A stretch of 39,210 nt of DNA from the NCBI GenBank assembly GCA_964472565.1, contig CAYYNB010000042.1, positions 1 to 39,210 on the forward strand. The letters run 5' to 3'. Below are positions 7,574 through 16,216 of the stretch, in pieces (position 1 is the stretch's first letter; the number at the start of each line of letters is the position of its first letter). The notes beneath the pieces were generated by a model, which had not been told where the DNA came from, searched no databases, and worked only from the letters and a program-made list of their open reading frames with translations. The DNA comes from DATAMF01 sp964472565 (GTDB lineage Bacteria > Chloroflexota > Anaerolineae > Aggregatilineales > Aggregatilineaceae). The position numbers were made by a program, and so were the translations under genes.

Positions 7574-8711
7574 CCAGTTTTCGATTATTGAAAGTACGCT
7601 GCGCGAAGGCGAACAGTTCAGCACCGCGACCTTTACCACCGCTCAAAAGCTGGAGATGGCCGGGCTGCTGGATGATTTTGGGATCGAAATGATCGAAATG
7701 ACCTCGCCCTGCGCTTCGCCGCAAAGTGAAGCGGATATTCGCGCGGTGGTGGGGCTGGGGCTGAAAACCCGCATCCTCACGCATGTGCGCTGCAACCGCG
7801 ACGACGTGCAGCGCGCGCTGGATACGGGGGTTCACGGTGTTGATATTGTGATCGGCACGTCACCCCAGTTGATGCAGCACAGTCACGGCAAATCAATCGC
7901 GCAGATTGTGGACCTGGCGGCGGATGTGCTGACCTTTACCCGCGAACAGGCTCCCGGCCTGATTCTGCGGTTTAGCACTGAAGACACGTTCCGCAGCCGG
8001 GAATCTGATCTGCTGCGGGTGTATCTGACGGTGGCGGATATGGGACTGGTGAACCGGCTGGGAGTCGCGGATACGGTTGGGGTGGCAATGCCGCAGCAGG
8101 TGTATGCGATGGTCCAGCAGTTGGTGCGCCTGACGGGGCTGGATGTGGAATTCCATGGGCATAACGACAGCGGGTGTGCGATTGCGAACGCCTGTGCCGC
8201 GCTCGAAGGCGGGGCGACACATATCGATACGACGATTTTGGGCATTGGCGAACGGAATGGAATCACCTCGCTGGGCGGCCTGATTGCGCGATTGTATACG
8301 CTCAACCGGGCGTATGTCGCCAAGTATAATCTGACACTGCTCAACCGGATTGACCGCCTGGTAGCGGACATCTGCGGGCTGGATATTCCGTTTAATAACT
8401 ATATCACGGGGGCCAGCGCGTTTATTCACAAAGCGGGCATTCACGCGAAAGCCGTGCTGGCCGATCCATCAACCTATGAGATTCTGCGGCCAGAAGATTT
8501 CGGGTTGGAGCGGGAAGTGGCTATCGGGCACCGCCTGACCGGATGGAACGCTGTCCGGCAGCGCGCGATCAAACTCGGACTCAGCCTGGACGATGCGACG
8601 GTGCGGGCGGTCACACAGGATGTCAAACGCCGGGCGGATGTGCAGCCGCTGTCCCTGCCCGAAGTCGATCAACTGCTGCGGGATGCGGCGGGGGCACAGG
8701 CGCAAGTATGA
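7563..8711 (+). CDS. lysS: Homocitrate synthase
   Basis: The 382-residue enzyme condenses 2-oxoglutarate and acetyl-CoA to homocitrate, the first committed step of the aminoadipate route. It has a DRE-TIM barrel: the active-site motif STLREGEQF (Arg14, Glu15), the metal-binding FHGHNDSG (His198, His200) and the GIGERNG motif. SAFIHKAGIHAKAV follows and marks the homocitrate/isopropylmalate synthase linker region. Its length is like Thermus homocitrate synthase and lacks the long LeuA allosteric C-terminal domain. ATG 7563 overlaps lysJ by 11 bases. Alternatives such as isopropylmalate synthase are disfavoured by size, by the F-x-x-I-E-S-T start and by the operon. The enzyme is probably the point of feedback by lysine. 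Confidence 0.93.
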   Translation: MSFDQFSIIESTLREGEQFSTATFTTAQKLEMAGLLDDFGIEMIEMTSPCASPQSEADIRAVVGLGLKTRILTHVRCNRDDVQRALDTGVHGVDIVIGTSPQLMQHSHGKSIAQIVDLAADVLTFTREQAPGLILRFSTEDTFRSRESDLLRVYLTVADMGLVNRLGVADTVGVAMPQQVYAMVQQLVRLTGLDVEFHGHNDSGCAIANACAALEGGATHIDTTILGIGERNGITSLGGLIARLYTLNRAYVAKYNLTLLNRIDRLVADICGLDIPFNNYITGASAFIHKAGIHAKAVLADPSTYEILRPEDFGLEREVAIGHRLTGWNAVRQRAIKLGLSLDDATVRAVTQDVKRRADVQPLSLPEVDQLLRDAAGAQAQV

Positions 8712-9964
8712 CAGGCCGTACCTTTGCTGAAAAAGCCCTGGCGCGGGCTGCCGGGAAAAATGACGCCCGCGCGGGGGATATACTGGATGTGCGGCCCGAT
8801 GTGATGCTCAGTCACGATAACTCGGCAGCGATCCGCCGCATCTTTGAGGCGACAGGCGCGCAACGGATTCTGCATCCTGAACGAGTCGCCATCACGCTGG
8901 ATCATGCGGTTCCGGCCCCGACTACGCAGCACGCCCAGAATCATGCTGAGATTCGGGAATGGGTGCGGCAGCAGGGAATCAATCATTTTTATGACGTGGG
9001 ACGCGGTATCTGTCACCAGGTGCTCAGCGAGGAAGCCGTAGTTCTGCCCGGCGAAACGATCCTCGGCGCGGACAGCCATACCACCCATTTCGGGTGGATG
9101 GGGGCGTTTGGGGCCGGGATCGGGCGAACCGAAATGGCGGCGCTGTGGGCAACCGGTGAATTGTGGCTGCGCGTTCCAGATGCGATGCGGATCACCCTGG
9201 TGGGCAGTTTGCCCGCCGGGGTCACTTCCAAGGATATAAGCCTGCGGATGCTGGGCGATCTTGGCGTCGAAGCCGGGTTATACCGTTCGGTGGAGTTCGC
9301 CGGGGATACGCTGGCGACGCTTTCGACTGCGGCACGGGCTGTGATCCCCAATATGATGGCCGAAATGGGCGCGAAGAATGCCTATCTGCCACCTGATCAA
9401 GCGGTATTTGAGGCACTGAAAACACGGCGCACACGGGACTACACACCGCTGTATCCTGATGTGGATGCCGAATATGCGGCTGAATATGAGCTGGATGTCA
9501 GCCAGTTGGAGCCACAGATCGCCTGCCCGGATCGGCCTGACCAGGTGGTTTCACTTTCACAGGTGGCGGGCCAGCCGATCCAGCAGGCATTTGTGGGCAC
9601 GTGTACGAATGCGCGGCTGGAAGACTTGCAGGCGGCGGCGGATGTGCTGCGGGGTCAGCGGGTGCGGTGCCGTTTGGTCGTTATTCCAGCCAGCGCCGAG
9701 GTATATCGCGCGGCGCTTCGTGCGGGCGTGATCGAGGTATTGATCGAGGCGGGGGCGGCGATTGGCACCCCCGGCTGCGGCCCGTGTATGGGGAATCATA
9801 TGGGCATACCCGCGCCGCACGAGGTGACGATCAGCACTGCGAATCGAAATTTTCGCGGGCGGATGGGAACACCTGACGCGCCGATTTATCTGGCCAGCCC
9901 CTATGTGGTCGCGGCCAGCGCGGTGTGCGGCCAGATCACCGATCCGAGGGAGTTTTTGTCATGA
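8708..9964 (+). CDS. lysT: Homoaconitase large subunit LysT
   Basis: The 418-residue protein is the large subunit of the [4Fe-4S] homoaconitase that converts homocitrate to homoisocitrate through cis-homoaconitate. The three cluster cysteines are visible in GTCTN (Cys299) and GCGPCMG (Cys357, Cys360). Substrate and structural motifs include LSHDNS, ITLDHAVPAPT, GADSHTTHFGWMGAFGAGIG and the C-terminal NRNFRGRMG. The length matches the LeuC/AksD-type large subunit. The ATGA overlap with the homocitrate synthase stop and with lysU shows coupled translation. It needs the small subunit LysU, encoded next. Confidence 0.93.
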   Translation: MTGRTFAEKALARAAGKNDARAGDILDVRPDVMLSHDNSAAIRRIFEATGAQRILHPERVAITLDHAVPAPTTQHAQNHAEIREWVRQQGINHFYDVGRGICHQVLSEEAVVLPGETILGADSHTTHFGWMGAFGAGIGRTEMAALWATGELWLRVPDAMRITLVGSLPAGVTSKDISLRMLGDLGVEAGLYRSVEFAGDTLATLSTAARAVIPNMMAEMGAKNAYLPPDQAVFEALKTRRTRDYTPLYPDVDAEYAAEYELDVSQLEPQIACPDRPDQVVSLSQVAGQPIQQAFVGTCTNARLEDLQAAADVLRGQRVRCRLVVIPASAEVYRAALRAGVIEVLIEAGAAIGTPGCGPCMGNHMGIPAPHEVTISTANRNFRGRMGTPDAPIYLASPYVVAASAVCGQITDPREFLS

Positions 9965-10461
9965 GATGCTGGGTTTATGGAGATCATGTGAATACTGATG
10001 TGATCTTTCCGGGGCGTTATACCTACACGGTGAACGCGCCAGAGGAAATGGTCAAACATGCGCTGGAAGACCTCGATCCGAACTTCGCCGCCCAGGTCCA
10101 GCCGGGGGATGTCATTGTCGCTGGATACAACTGGGGCTGTGGCAGCAGCCGCGAACAAGCGGTTACGGCGCTGAAGCTGGCCGGGATCACCACCATCATC
10201 GCGGCATCGTTCAGCCGTATCTATTTTCGCAACTGTATCAACCAGGGAGTGCTGCCCGTGGTTTGCCCGGAACTGCATCAACTGGTCCAAACGGGCGACT
10301 CGATCACTCTGGATGACCGGCAAATTGTGGCCGGGGAACACCGATTTTTTATCCCCGAACTGTCGCCTTCCGTCCAGATGATTCTGGATGCGGGCGGGTT
10401 GGTCCCCATGCTTCAACGCCGCTTCAAGGAGGAGGCAGAACATGATCATCACATTGATTAA
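9961..10461 (+). CDS. lysU: Homoaconitase small subunit LysU
   Basis: The 166-residue swivelling subunit completes the homoaconitase. It shows the conserved NTDVIFPGRYT start region, and AGYNWGCGSSREQA, the substrate-specificity and active-site loop of LeuD-like small subunits. FSRIYFRNCINQGVLPV follows, as expected. It overlaps lysT by 4 bases. Its last 20 bases overlap the homoisocitrate dehydrogenase gene, the longest overlap in the operon. Isopropylmalate isomerase is the alternative function, and such small subunits can be bifunctional. Confidence 0.92.
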   Translation: MRCWVYGDHVNTDVIFPGRYTYTVNAPEEMVKHALEDLDPNFAAQVQPGDVIVAGYNWGCGSSREQAVTALKLAGITTIIAASFSRIYFRNCINQGVLPVVCPELHQLVQTGDSITLDDRQIVAGEHRFFIPELSPSVQMILDAGGLVPMLQRRFKEEAEHDHHID

Positions 10462-11386
10462 CGGGGATGGCATCGGGCAGGAAGTTATTCCGGCGGCACG
10501 GGATGTGCTGGAAACGCTGGGGCTACCGCTGGAATTCCAGAATGCGGAGGCTGGATTCGGAACGTTTGAACGGTGCGGAAATGCACTGCCGCCGGTTACT
10601 TTGGAACGGTGCCAGCAGAGCGATGCTATTCTGTTCGGCGCGACGAGTTCGCCCATGACACAGGTTGAGGGCTATTGCAGCCCGATCTTGCAGCTTCGCC
10701 AGCATTTTGATCTGTTTGCTAATTTGCGGCCTGCGGTGGGAAACGGGATCGATATGCTGATCGTGCGGGAGAACACAGAGGGCCTATACAGCGGGCGAGA
10801 ACGCATCGAAGACGGCGGTGATACCGCTATCACGGAGCGGGTAATCACCGCTCAGGCATCGGCCCGGATCGTGCGGACGGCGTGTGAGCAAGCCATGCGG
10901 CGGCGCAGACAGCTTACCATTGTGCATAAGGCGAATGTGTTAAAAGCGACCTGCGGATTGTTCCGGCGCGTCGCGCTGGATGTGGTGCGCGACTTCCCCG
11001 ACCTTCAGGTTGAGGAACTGCTGGTGGATACTGCTGCGATGCGTCTCGTCCAGACGCCCGAACATTTTGATGTGATTGTGACGACCAACCTATTCGGGGA
11101 CATCCTGAGCGATCTCGCGGCGGGGCTGACAGGCGGGTTGGGAAGCGCACCATCAGCCAATACGGGCGCGGGGCGTCCGGCATTGTTTGAGCCGGTACAT
11201 GGGAGCGCACCTGATATTGCCGGAAAAGGCATCGCTGATCCGCGCGCGGCTATTCTGAGCGCGGCGTTGATGCTGGATTACCTGGGCTATGGGCAGCAGG
11301 CGGAGGCAGTGCGCCGGGCCACTTATGCGACGGCACACACGGGAAACACCCGCCAGACGACTGAGGCCGTGATGCGGCATGTCTGA
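10442..11386 (+). CDS. hicdh: Homoisocitrate dehydrogenase
   Basis: The 314-residue NAD-dependent beta-decarboxylating dehydrogenase oxidises homoisocitrate to 2-oxoadipate. It shows LINGDGIGQEV at the N-terminus, LRQHFDLFANLRPA with the substrate-carboxylate arginines, IVRENTEGLYSG and VHKANVLK. Near the end are FDVIVTTNLFGDILSD with the metal-binding Asp residues and PVHGSAPDIAGKGIADP for NAD binding. The ATG at 10442 follows GGAGG by 8 bases within the end of lysU. Isopropylmalate or isocitrate dehydrogenase are alternatives on sequence alone, but the operon argues for homoisocitrate. Confidence 0.9.
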   Translation: MIITLINGDGIGQEVIPAARDVLETLGLPLEFQNAEAGFGTFERCGNALPPVTLERCQQSDAILFGATSSPMTQVEGYCSPILQLRQHFDLFANLRPAVGNGIDMLIVRENTEGLYSGRERIEDGGDTAITERVITAQASARIVRTACEQAMRRRRQLTIVHKANVLKATCGLFRRVALDVVRDFPDLQVEELLVDTAAMRLVQTPEHFDVIVTTNLFGDILSDLAAGLTGGLGSAPSANTGAGRPALFEPVHGSAPDIAGKGIADPRAAILSAALMLDYLGYGQQAEAVRRATYATAHTGNTRQTTEAVMRHV

Positions 11387-12422
11387 TCTGCTGATCGAGT
11401 TGGTACGACACTACAGCCCATCGGGAGATGAGGCTCCGGCGGTGCAGTATCTCACCGGATGGATGCAGTCACAGGGTATGCAAGCCTGGATCGATGCGGC
11501 GGGGAACGCCTGCGGGCAATGTGGTCCTGATGATGCGCCGCATACGTTGCTGCTGCTGGGACATATCGATACGGTGCCGGGGAAAATCCCGGTGCGGATC
11601 GAGGACCAGACGCTGTACGGGCGCGGCAGTGTAGACGCGAAGGGGTCGTTATGTGCATTCGCGGAAGCCGCCGCACGATCACATCTGCCAGATGGCTGGC
11701 GGGTGATCGTGATCGGAGCGGTTGAAGAAGAAGCCGCCACCAGCCGGGGCGCACGTTTTGTACGCGATACATTCACACCGGATCTGTGCATCATTGGCGA
11801 ACCCAGCGGCGCGAACCGGATCACGTTGGGCTACAAGGGGCGACTGCTGGTGGATTACACCCTGCGCCGCCCGGTGGCGCATTCGTCGCGACCAGAGCTG
11901 ACGGTGGGCGCGTTGGGAGCCGCTTTCTGGCAGGCGGTGCAGGACTGGGCGGACCAGCATAACAGGGGGGCGAATCGTCACTTTGACCAGATTCACCCCA
12001 GCCTGCGCGCGATCAACACCAGCACTGATCACTTCGTGGATACGCTCCAGATGCGGATCGGCTTCCGTCTGCCGCCGAACTTTTCGCCTGAACAAGGATA
12101 CGCGACGATCTCGCCTTTCGCTGAACCGGACGGCGAACTCTCCGCCTGGGGCGGTGAACAAGCCTACCTGGGGGATAAAAATAATGCCCTGGTGCGGTCC
12201 ATGTTGAGCGCGATTCGTGCGCAAGGACAGAGTCCTGGATTTGTGCTTAAAGGCGGCACCAGCGATATGAATGTCGTTGGGGAACGGTGGACGTGCCCGA
12301 TGATCGCCTATGGACCGGGGGATAGCAGTCTGGATCACACGCCGGATGAACATATTGCGCTGGATGAGTATGGACAGGCTGTGGCGGTTCTGCAACATGT
12401 AATCGAGCATTTGGAAGCTTAA
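11379..12422 (+). CDS. lysK: LysK, LysW-lysine hydrolase
   Basis: The 347-residue M20-family zinc peptidase releases lysine from LysW-lysine and regenerates LysW, ending the pathway. The metal-site residues are visible in GHIDTVPG (His62, Asp64), GRGSVDAKGSL (Asp86), AVEEEAATSRGA and CIIGEPSG. GGTSDMNVVG lies toward the C-terminus. It overlaps the dehydrogenase gene by 8 bases. It is the last gene of the operon, about 50 bases before a GC hairpin. The only pathway enzyme not encoded in this operon is the aminoadipate aminotransferase (LysN), a role often filled by a general aminotransferase encoded elsewhere. Confidence 0.92.
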   Translation: MSDLLIELVRHYSPSGDEAPAVQYLTGWMQSQGMQAWIDAAGNACGQCGPDDAPHTLLLLGHIDTVPGKIPVRIEDQTLYGRGSVDAKGSLCAFAEAAARSHLPDGWRVIVIGAVEEEAATSRGARFVRDTFTPDLCIIGEPSGANRITLGYKGRLLVDYTLRRPVAHSSRPELTVGALGAAFWQAVQDWADQHNRGANRHFDQIHPSLRAINTSTDHFVDTLQMRIGFRLPPNFSPEQGYATISPFAEPDGELSAWGGEQAYLGDKNNALVRSMLSAIRAQGQSPGFVLKGGTSDMNVVGERWTCPMIAYGPGDSSLDHTPDEHIALDEYGQAVAVLQHVIEHLEA

Positions 12423-12476
12423 GGCCGCCGGATGAATGGGCTAATTATTTTCTTGGAACGGCCTAAAATTGAATGT

Positions 12477-12503
12477 CCCCACCCGTTCAATTCACGGGTG
12501 GGG
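12477..12503. terminator. GC-rich hairpin after the lysine operon
   Basis: CCCCACCCGT (12477-12486) pairs perfectly with ACGGGTGGGG (12494-12503) across a 7-base loop. No T-run follows, so it may be a rho-assisted terminator or an RNA 3'-end stabiliser for the lys transcript. Confidence 0.5.
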
Positions 12504-12538
12504 GCAACTTCGATGAGCAGATATGGTAATCGGGGAAA

Positions 12539-12552
12539 CGATCAATTAATCG
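12539..12552. promoter_or_regulatory. Near-perfect 14-bp palindrome upstream of the ABC exporter
   Basis: CGATCAATTAATCG is a palindrome apart from one mismatched pair. It lies 82 bases before the exporter start codon, between the lys-operon hairpin and the gene. It could be a regulator operator, but no factor can be named and the AT-rich core makes chance occurrence plausible. Confidence 0.3.
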
Positions 12553-12633
12553 CATGTTGAGGCATATAGAGGTAAGATATTCGCCAGCAGCGCCGTAGGA
12601 AGATATAAAAAACGTATTCCAAGCTGGATAGAT

Positions 12634-14382
12634 ATGTTGACATATTTCGGAAGTTATCTTAAGCCCTATCGGAAACAGGCACTTATTGCCCCGCTGTTGA
12701 TGGTTGTCGAAGTTATCTGCGATCTGCTGCTGCCTCGACTGCTCCAATTGATTGTGGATGAGGGCGTTACCCAAAACGATATGGGGTTAGTGGTGCGCAC
12801 CGGGATTCTCATGATTCTGGTGACAGGTGTCGGCGCGGTAGGCGGAATTGGCTGTACCATTTTCGCGGTGCGCGCATCGATGAACTTTGGAGCCGATCTG
12901 CGGAGCGGCGTTTATCGCAAGGTCCAGATGCTTTCATTCGGCAACCTGGACAAAATCGGCACGGCAGAACTGGTCACACGCCTGACCAACGATGTGAATC
13001 AGGTTCAAGAACTGCTGCTGATGGCACTGCGGATCCTGGTGCGGTCGCCCCTGTTGGTGATCGGCAGCCTGATTATGGCGGTTGTCACCAGTCCGCGCCT
13101 GGCCCTGGTGTTGGCGGTGCTGATGCCGCTGCTGCTCATCATGTTGATCCTTGTGATCCGGCGGGCGTTCCCGCTGTACACGATCATGCAGGAAAAACTT
13201 GATCGGGTGAATACGGTCATTCAGGAGAATCTCTCCGGGGTGCGCGTGGTGAAAGCCTTTGTGCGCAGCCAGCATGAAAAGCAGCGTTTCAAAAATGCCA
13301 ATGATGGGTTAACGGATTCTTCCATCCAGGCGATGCAGATCAGTGTAATCACTGCTCCCTTCATGACTCTGGCGATCAACCTGGGGGTGGTAGCGGTCAT
13401 CTGGTTTGGCGGTGTGCAGACGATTCACGGGGATATGACGGCGGGCGCGATCATCGCCTTTGTAAATTACCTGCGTCAAGCGCTAATGTCGCTGATGATG
13501 GTCAGTATGTTGATGATCCGCATCTCACGCGCGCAGGCATCCGGAAAACGAGTTGTCGCTGTACTGGACAGCGAACCGGAAGTGCAGGATCGCCCTAACG
13601 TGCAAACCGGCTTCATTCCACAGGGGCGGATCGCTTTTGAAGATGTCACTTTTAGCTATAACGGCGGTGAACCTGTCTTGCGGGATGTCAGTTTCGTGGC
13701 CGAACCGGGCCAGACAGTCGCACTGCTTGGTGCAACGGGGTCTGGCAAATCAAGCCTGATCAACCTGATTCCGCGCTTTTACGATGTGGACAGCGGGCGC
13801 GTGACGATTGATGGGGTCGATGTGCGCGATATTCCCCAGGCAGAACTACGGGCAGCGATTGGGATCACCTTGCAGGAAGCGCTCCTGTTTTCGGGGACCA
13901 TCTATGACAACATCCGCCAGGGACGGGATGGTGCCAGCGAAGCCGAGATCACCGCCGCCGCTCGCGCGGCGCAGGCGCACGATTTTATCATGGCGCTGCC
14001 GGATGGGTATAACACGCTGATCGGACAACGAGGCGTTAATCTTTCCGGCGGGCAGAAACAGCGGATTGCTATCGCGCGGGCGCTTGTTCGCCAGCCAATC
14101 ATTTTGATTCTGGATGACAGTACCAGCGCCGTTGATGTGGAAACGGAGAGCAAAATTCAGGCAGCCCTCAGCCAGATTACGCAAACCAGCTTTATCGTAG
14201 CCCAACGCATCAGCACCGTGCTCAAAGCCGATAAAATCCTGGTGCTGGATAATGGGCGGGTTGCCGCTGAGGGGACACACCGTGAGTTAATAACAACCAG
14301 TCCGGTGTACCGTGAAATCTATGAGTCACAGTTAGGCAATGGGGCAATCGCTGCCCAGGCGGTGCGGCATGGCAATGCGTGA
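12634..14382 (+). CDS. Heterodimeric ABC exporter, subunit with degenerate ATPase site
   Basis: The 582-residue half-transporter has about six membrane helices (residues 1-320) and a nucleotide-binding domain. Walker A is GATGSGKS (366-373), the signature is intact LSGGQ (470-474) and Walker B is ILILDDSTSAVD. There the catalytic Glu is replaced by Asp495, and the switch His is replaced by Gln524 in IVAQRIST. These two changes are known from the non-hydrolytic subunit of heterodimeric exporters such as BmrC/BmrD and TM287/TM288. It is followed by its partner with a short overlap. Substrates may be drugs or lipids; nothing in the sequence decides this. The start ATG is poorly supported by a ribosome site, but the membrane domain begins there as expected. 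Confidence 0.9.
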   Translation: MLTYFGSYLKPYRKQALIAPLLMVVEVICDLLLPRLLQLIVDEGVTQNDMGLVVRTGILMILVTGVGAVGGIGCTIFAVRASMNFGADLRSGVYRKVQMLSFGNLDKIGTAELVTRLTNDVNQVQELLLMALRILVRSPLLVIGSLIMAVVTSPRLALVLAVLMPLLLIMLILVIRRAFPLYTIMQEKLDRVNTVIQENLSGVRVVKAFVRSQHEKQRFKNANDGLTDSSIQAMQISVITAPFMTLAINLGVVAVIWFGGVQTIHGDMTAGAIIAFVNYLRQALMSLMMVSMLMIRISRAQASGKRVVAVLDSEPEVQDRPNVQTGFIPQGRIAFEDVTFSYNGGEPVLRDVSFVAEPGQTVALLGATGSGKSSLINLIPRFYDVDSGRVTIDGVDVRDIPQAELRAAIGITLQEALLFSGTIYDNIRQGRDGASEAEITAAARAAQAHDFIMALPDGYNTLIGQRGVNLSGGQKQRIAIARALVRQPIILILDDSTSAVDVETESKIQAALSQITQTSFIVAQRISTVLKADKILVLDNGRVAAEGTHRELITTSPVYREIYESQLGNGAIAAQAVRHGNA

Positions 14383-16216
14383 ACCTTCACGACGGCGAGA
14401 AGCTCCTCTCATCAAAATTGGTCCGGGCCGACCCCCTGGAGTCCCAGGACAGGGTGGCCCAGGGGCAAATGATGCGAAGGGGGCGCTAGTCCGGCTGTGG
14501 TCTTATCTCCAACATCAACGCTGGGTGTTGATCGCTGCGATCAGTGCGGTTGTGGCGTCAACGCTGCTCCACCTGTTAGGCCCCTATTTTTTGGGAGTCG
14601 CTATTGATGACTATATCCTGACCGGGGATCAGGATGGATTAGCGCGCCTCGCTGTTATTATGATTGCCATCTTTCTGGTGCTGACGCTCACTACGTGGGT
14701 TCAATCGATTTTGATGATCCAGGTGGCACAACATACGGTGCAAGAACTTCGTCAGGCCGTGTTTGACAAGCTGCAAACTCTGTCGCTACGGTACTTTGAC
14801 CAACACTCGCACGGCGACCTCATGAGCCGGTTGACCAACGATGTCGAAAACGTGAATACGGTTCTGAGCGAAAGTGTAGCGAGTTTTTTGTCCAGTTTTC
14901 TGACTCTGGCTGGCGTCATGGTGATGATGCTGGCGCTCAATGTTCCGCTGGCGCTGCTCAGCCTGATCGTGCTGCCCGGCATGGCGGCGATGACACGTTA
15001 CATCGCGCGCAACACGCGGAAAGGATTCCGCGAACAACAGGATGCGCTGGGCGAGTTAGACGGACTGGTTGAGGAGACGATCAGCGGCGGGAAAACCGTT
15101 CGCGCCTATGGCCGCGAACCGAACGTGATCGAGGATTTCGAGCGGGCCAACCGGCGGCTGCAAGCGGCATCCATTCAGGCACAAACCTATGCGGGTCTGT
15201 TGGGTCCCGGCGGCAATATGATCAATAACATCGGGTTTGCGATTGTGGCGGGCGTGGGCAGTTGGATGGCAATTGAGGGGGTGACGACGGTTGGACTTAT
15301 CGCCAGCTTCCTGACTTATGCTCAACAACTTCGCCGCCCGTTGAATGAAATTTCCACCTTGTTCAGCACGATCCAGTCCGCACTGGCGGGAGCAGAACGT
15401 GTCTTTGAGATTCTGGATGAGGTACCCGAACTGAACGATGCTCCCGATGCGCACCCGCTGGAAACCATAAACGGCAGCGTTCAGTTTGAGGATGTCTCGT
15501 TTGGTTACGATATTCCCGTGCTGAAGCACATCGACCTCGACGCGCAGCCGGGACAGATGATTGCACTGGTTGGCCCCACCGGAGCGGGTAAAACGACGAT
15601 TATTAATGTGCTGTCACGGTTCTATGATGTGGATGCTGGCTGTATCACTATCGACGGGAACGACATCCGCGATGTGAGACGAAGCGATCTGCGCCGTCAA
15701 TTGGGGATTGTGCTTCAGGATACCTATCTTTTCTCTGAAACGGTTATGGAAAATATCCGCTACGGGCGGTTGGACGCGACTGACGACGAGGTGATCGCCG
15801 CCGCGAAAATGGCGAATGCGGATCATTTTATCCGTCACCTGCCGCACGGATACGAAACCGTGCTGTCGGAACGGGCGGGTAATCTCAGCCAGGGTCAGCG
15901 CCAGATGCTTGCCATTGCACGGGCGATTCTGGCTGATCCGGGTATATTGGTTTTGGATGAGGCAACCAGCAGCATTGATACCCGCACCGAAGTGCAGATT
16001 CAGGATGCGATGTTACGGTTGATGAGTGGGCGGACCAGCTTTGTGATCGCGCACCGGCTGAGCACCATTCGGAATGCGGATAATATTCTTGTTATCCGCG
16101 ACGGTGAAATTATCGAGCGAGGTTCGCATCATGAACTGCTGGAGCAAGGTGGTTTTTATCACCACCTGTATATGAGCCAGTTCAAGGATACTGACCATCT
16201 GTTGCTGACCTCATAG
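14369..16216 (+). CDS. Heterodimeric ABC exporter, catalytic subunit
   Basis: The 615-residue half-transporter has a ~30-residue Arg/Pro/Gly-rich cytosolic leader, then six membrane helices and a nucleotide-binding domain. Walker A is GPTGAGKT (402-409), and Walker B has the canonical catalytic Glu531 (LVLDEATSS) and switch His562 (VIAHRLST). Its signature motif is LSQGQ (506-510) instead of LSGGQ. That is the expected complement to the degenerate site of the upstream subunit, so one composite site hydrolyses ATP and one does not. Possible starts are ATG at 14339, 14369 or 14375; I list 14369, which overlaps the previous gene by 14 bases. The stop codon overlaps the end of the convergent kinase gene. 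Confidence 0.9.
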   Translation: MAMREPSRRREAPLIKIGPGRPPGVPGQGGPGANDAKGALVRLWSYLQHQRWVLIAAISAVVASTLLHLLGPYFLGVAIDDYILTGDQDGLARLAVIMIAIFLVLTLTTWVQSILMIQVAQHTVQELRQAVFDKLQTLSLRYFDQHSHGDLMSRLTNDVENVNTVLSESVASFLSSFLTLAGVMVMMLALNVPLALLSLIVLPGMAAMTRYIARNTRKGFREQQDALGELDGLVEETISGGKTVRAYGREPNVIEDFERANRRLQAASIQAQTYAGLLGPGGNMINNIGFAIVAGVGSWMAIEGVTTVGLIASFLTYAQQLRRPLNEISTLFSTIQSALAGAERVFEILDEVPELNDAPDAHPLETINGSVQFEDVSFGYDIPVLKHIDLDAQPGQMIALVGPTGAGKTTIINVLSRFYDVDAGCITIDGNDIRDVRRSDLRRQLGIVLQDTYLFSETVMENIRYGRLDATDDEVIAAAKMANADHFIRHLPHGYETVLSERAGNLSQGQRQMLAIARAILADPGILVLDEATSSIDTRTEVQIQDAMLRLMSGRTSFVIAHRLSTIRNADNILVIRDGEIIERGSHHELLEQGGFYHHLYMSQFKDTDHLLLTS

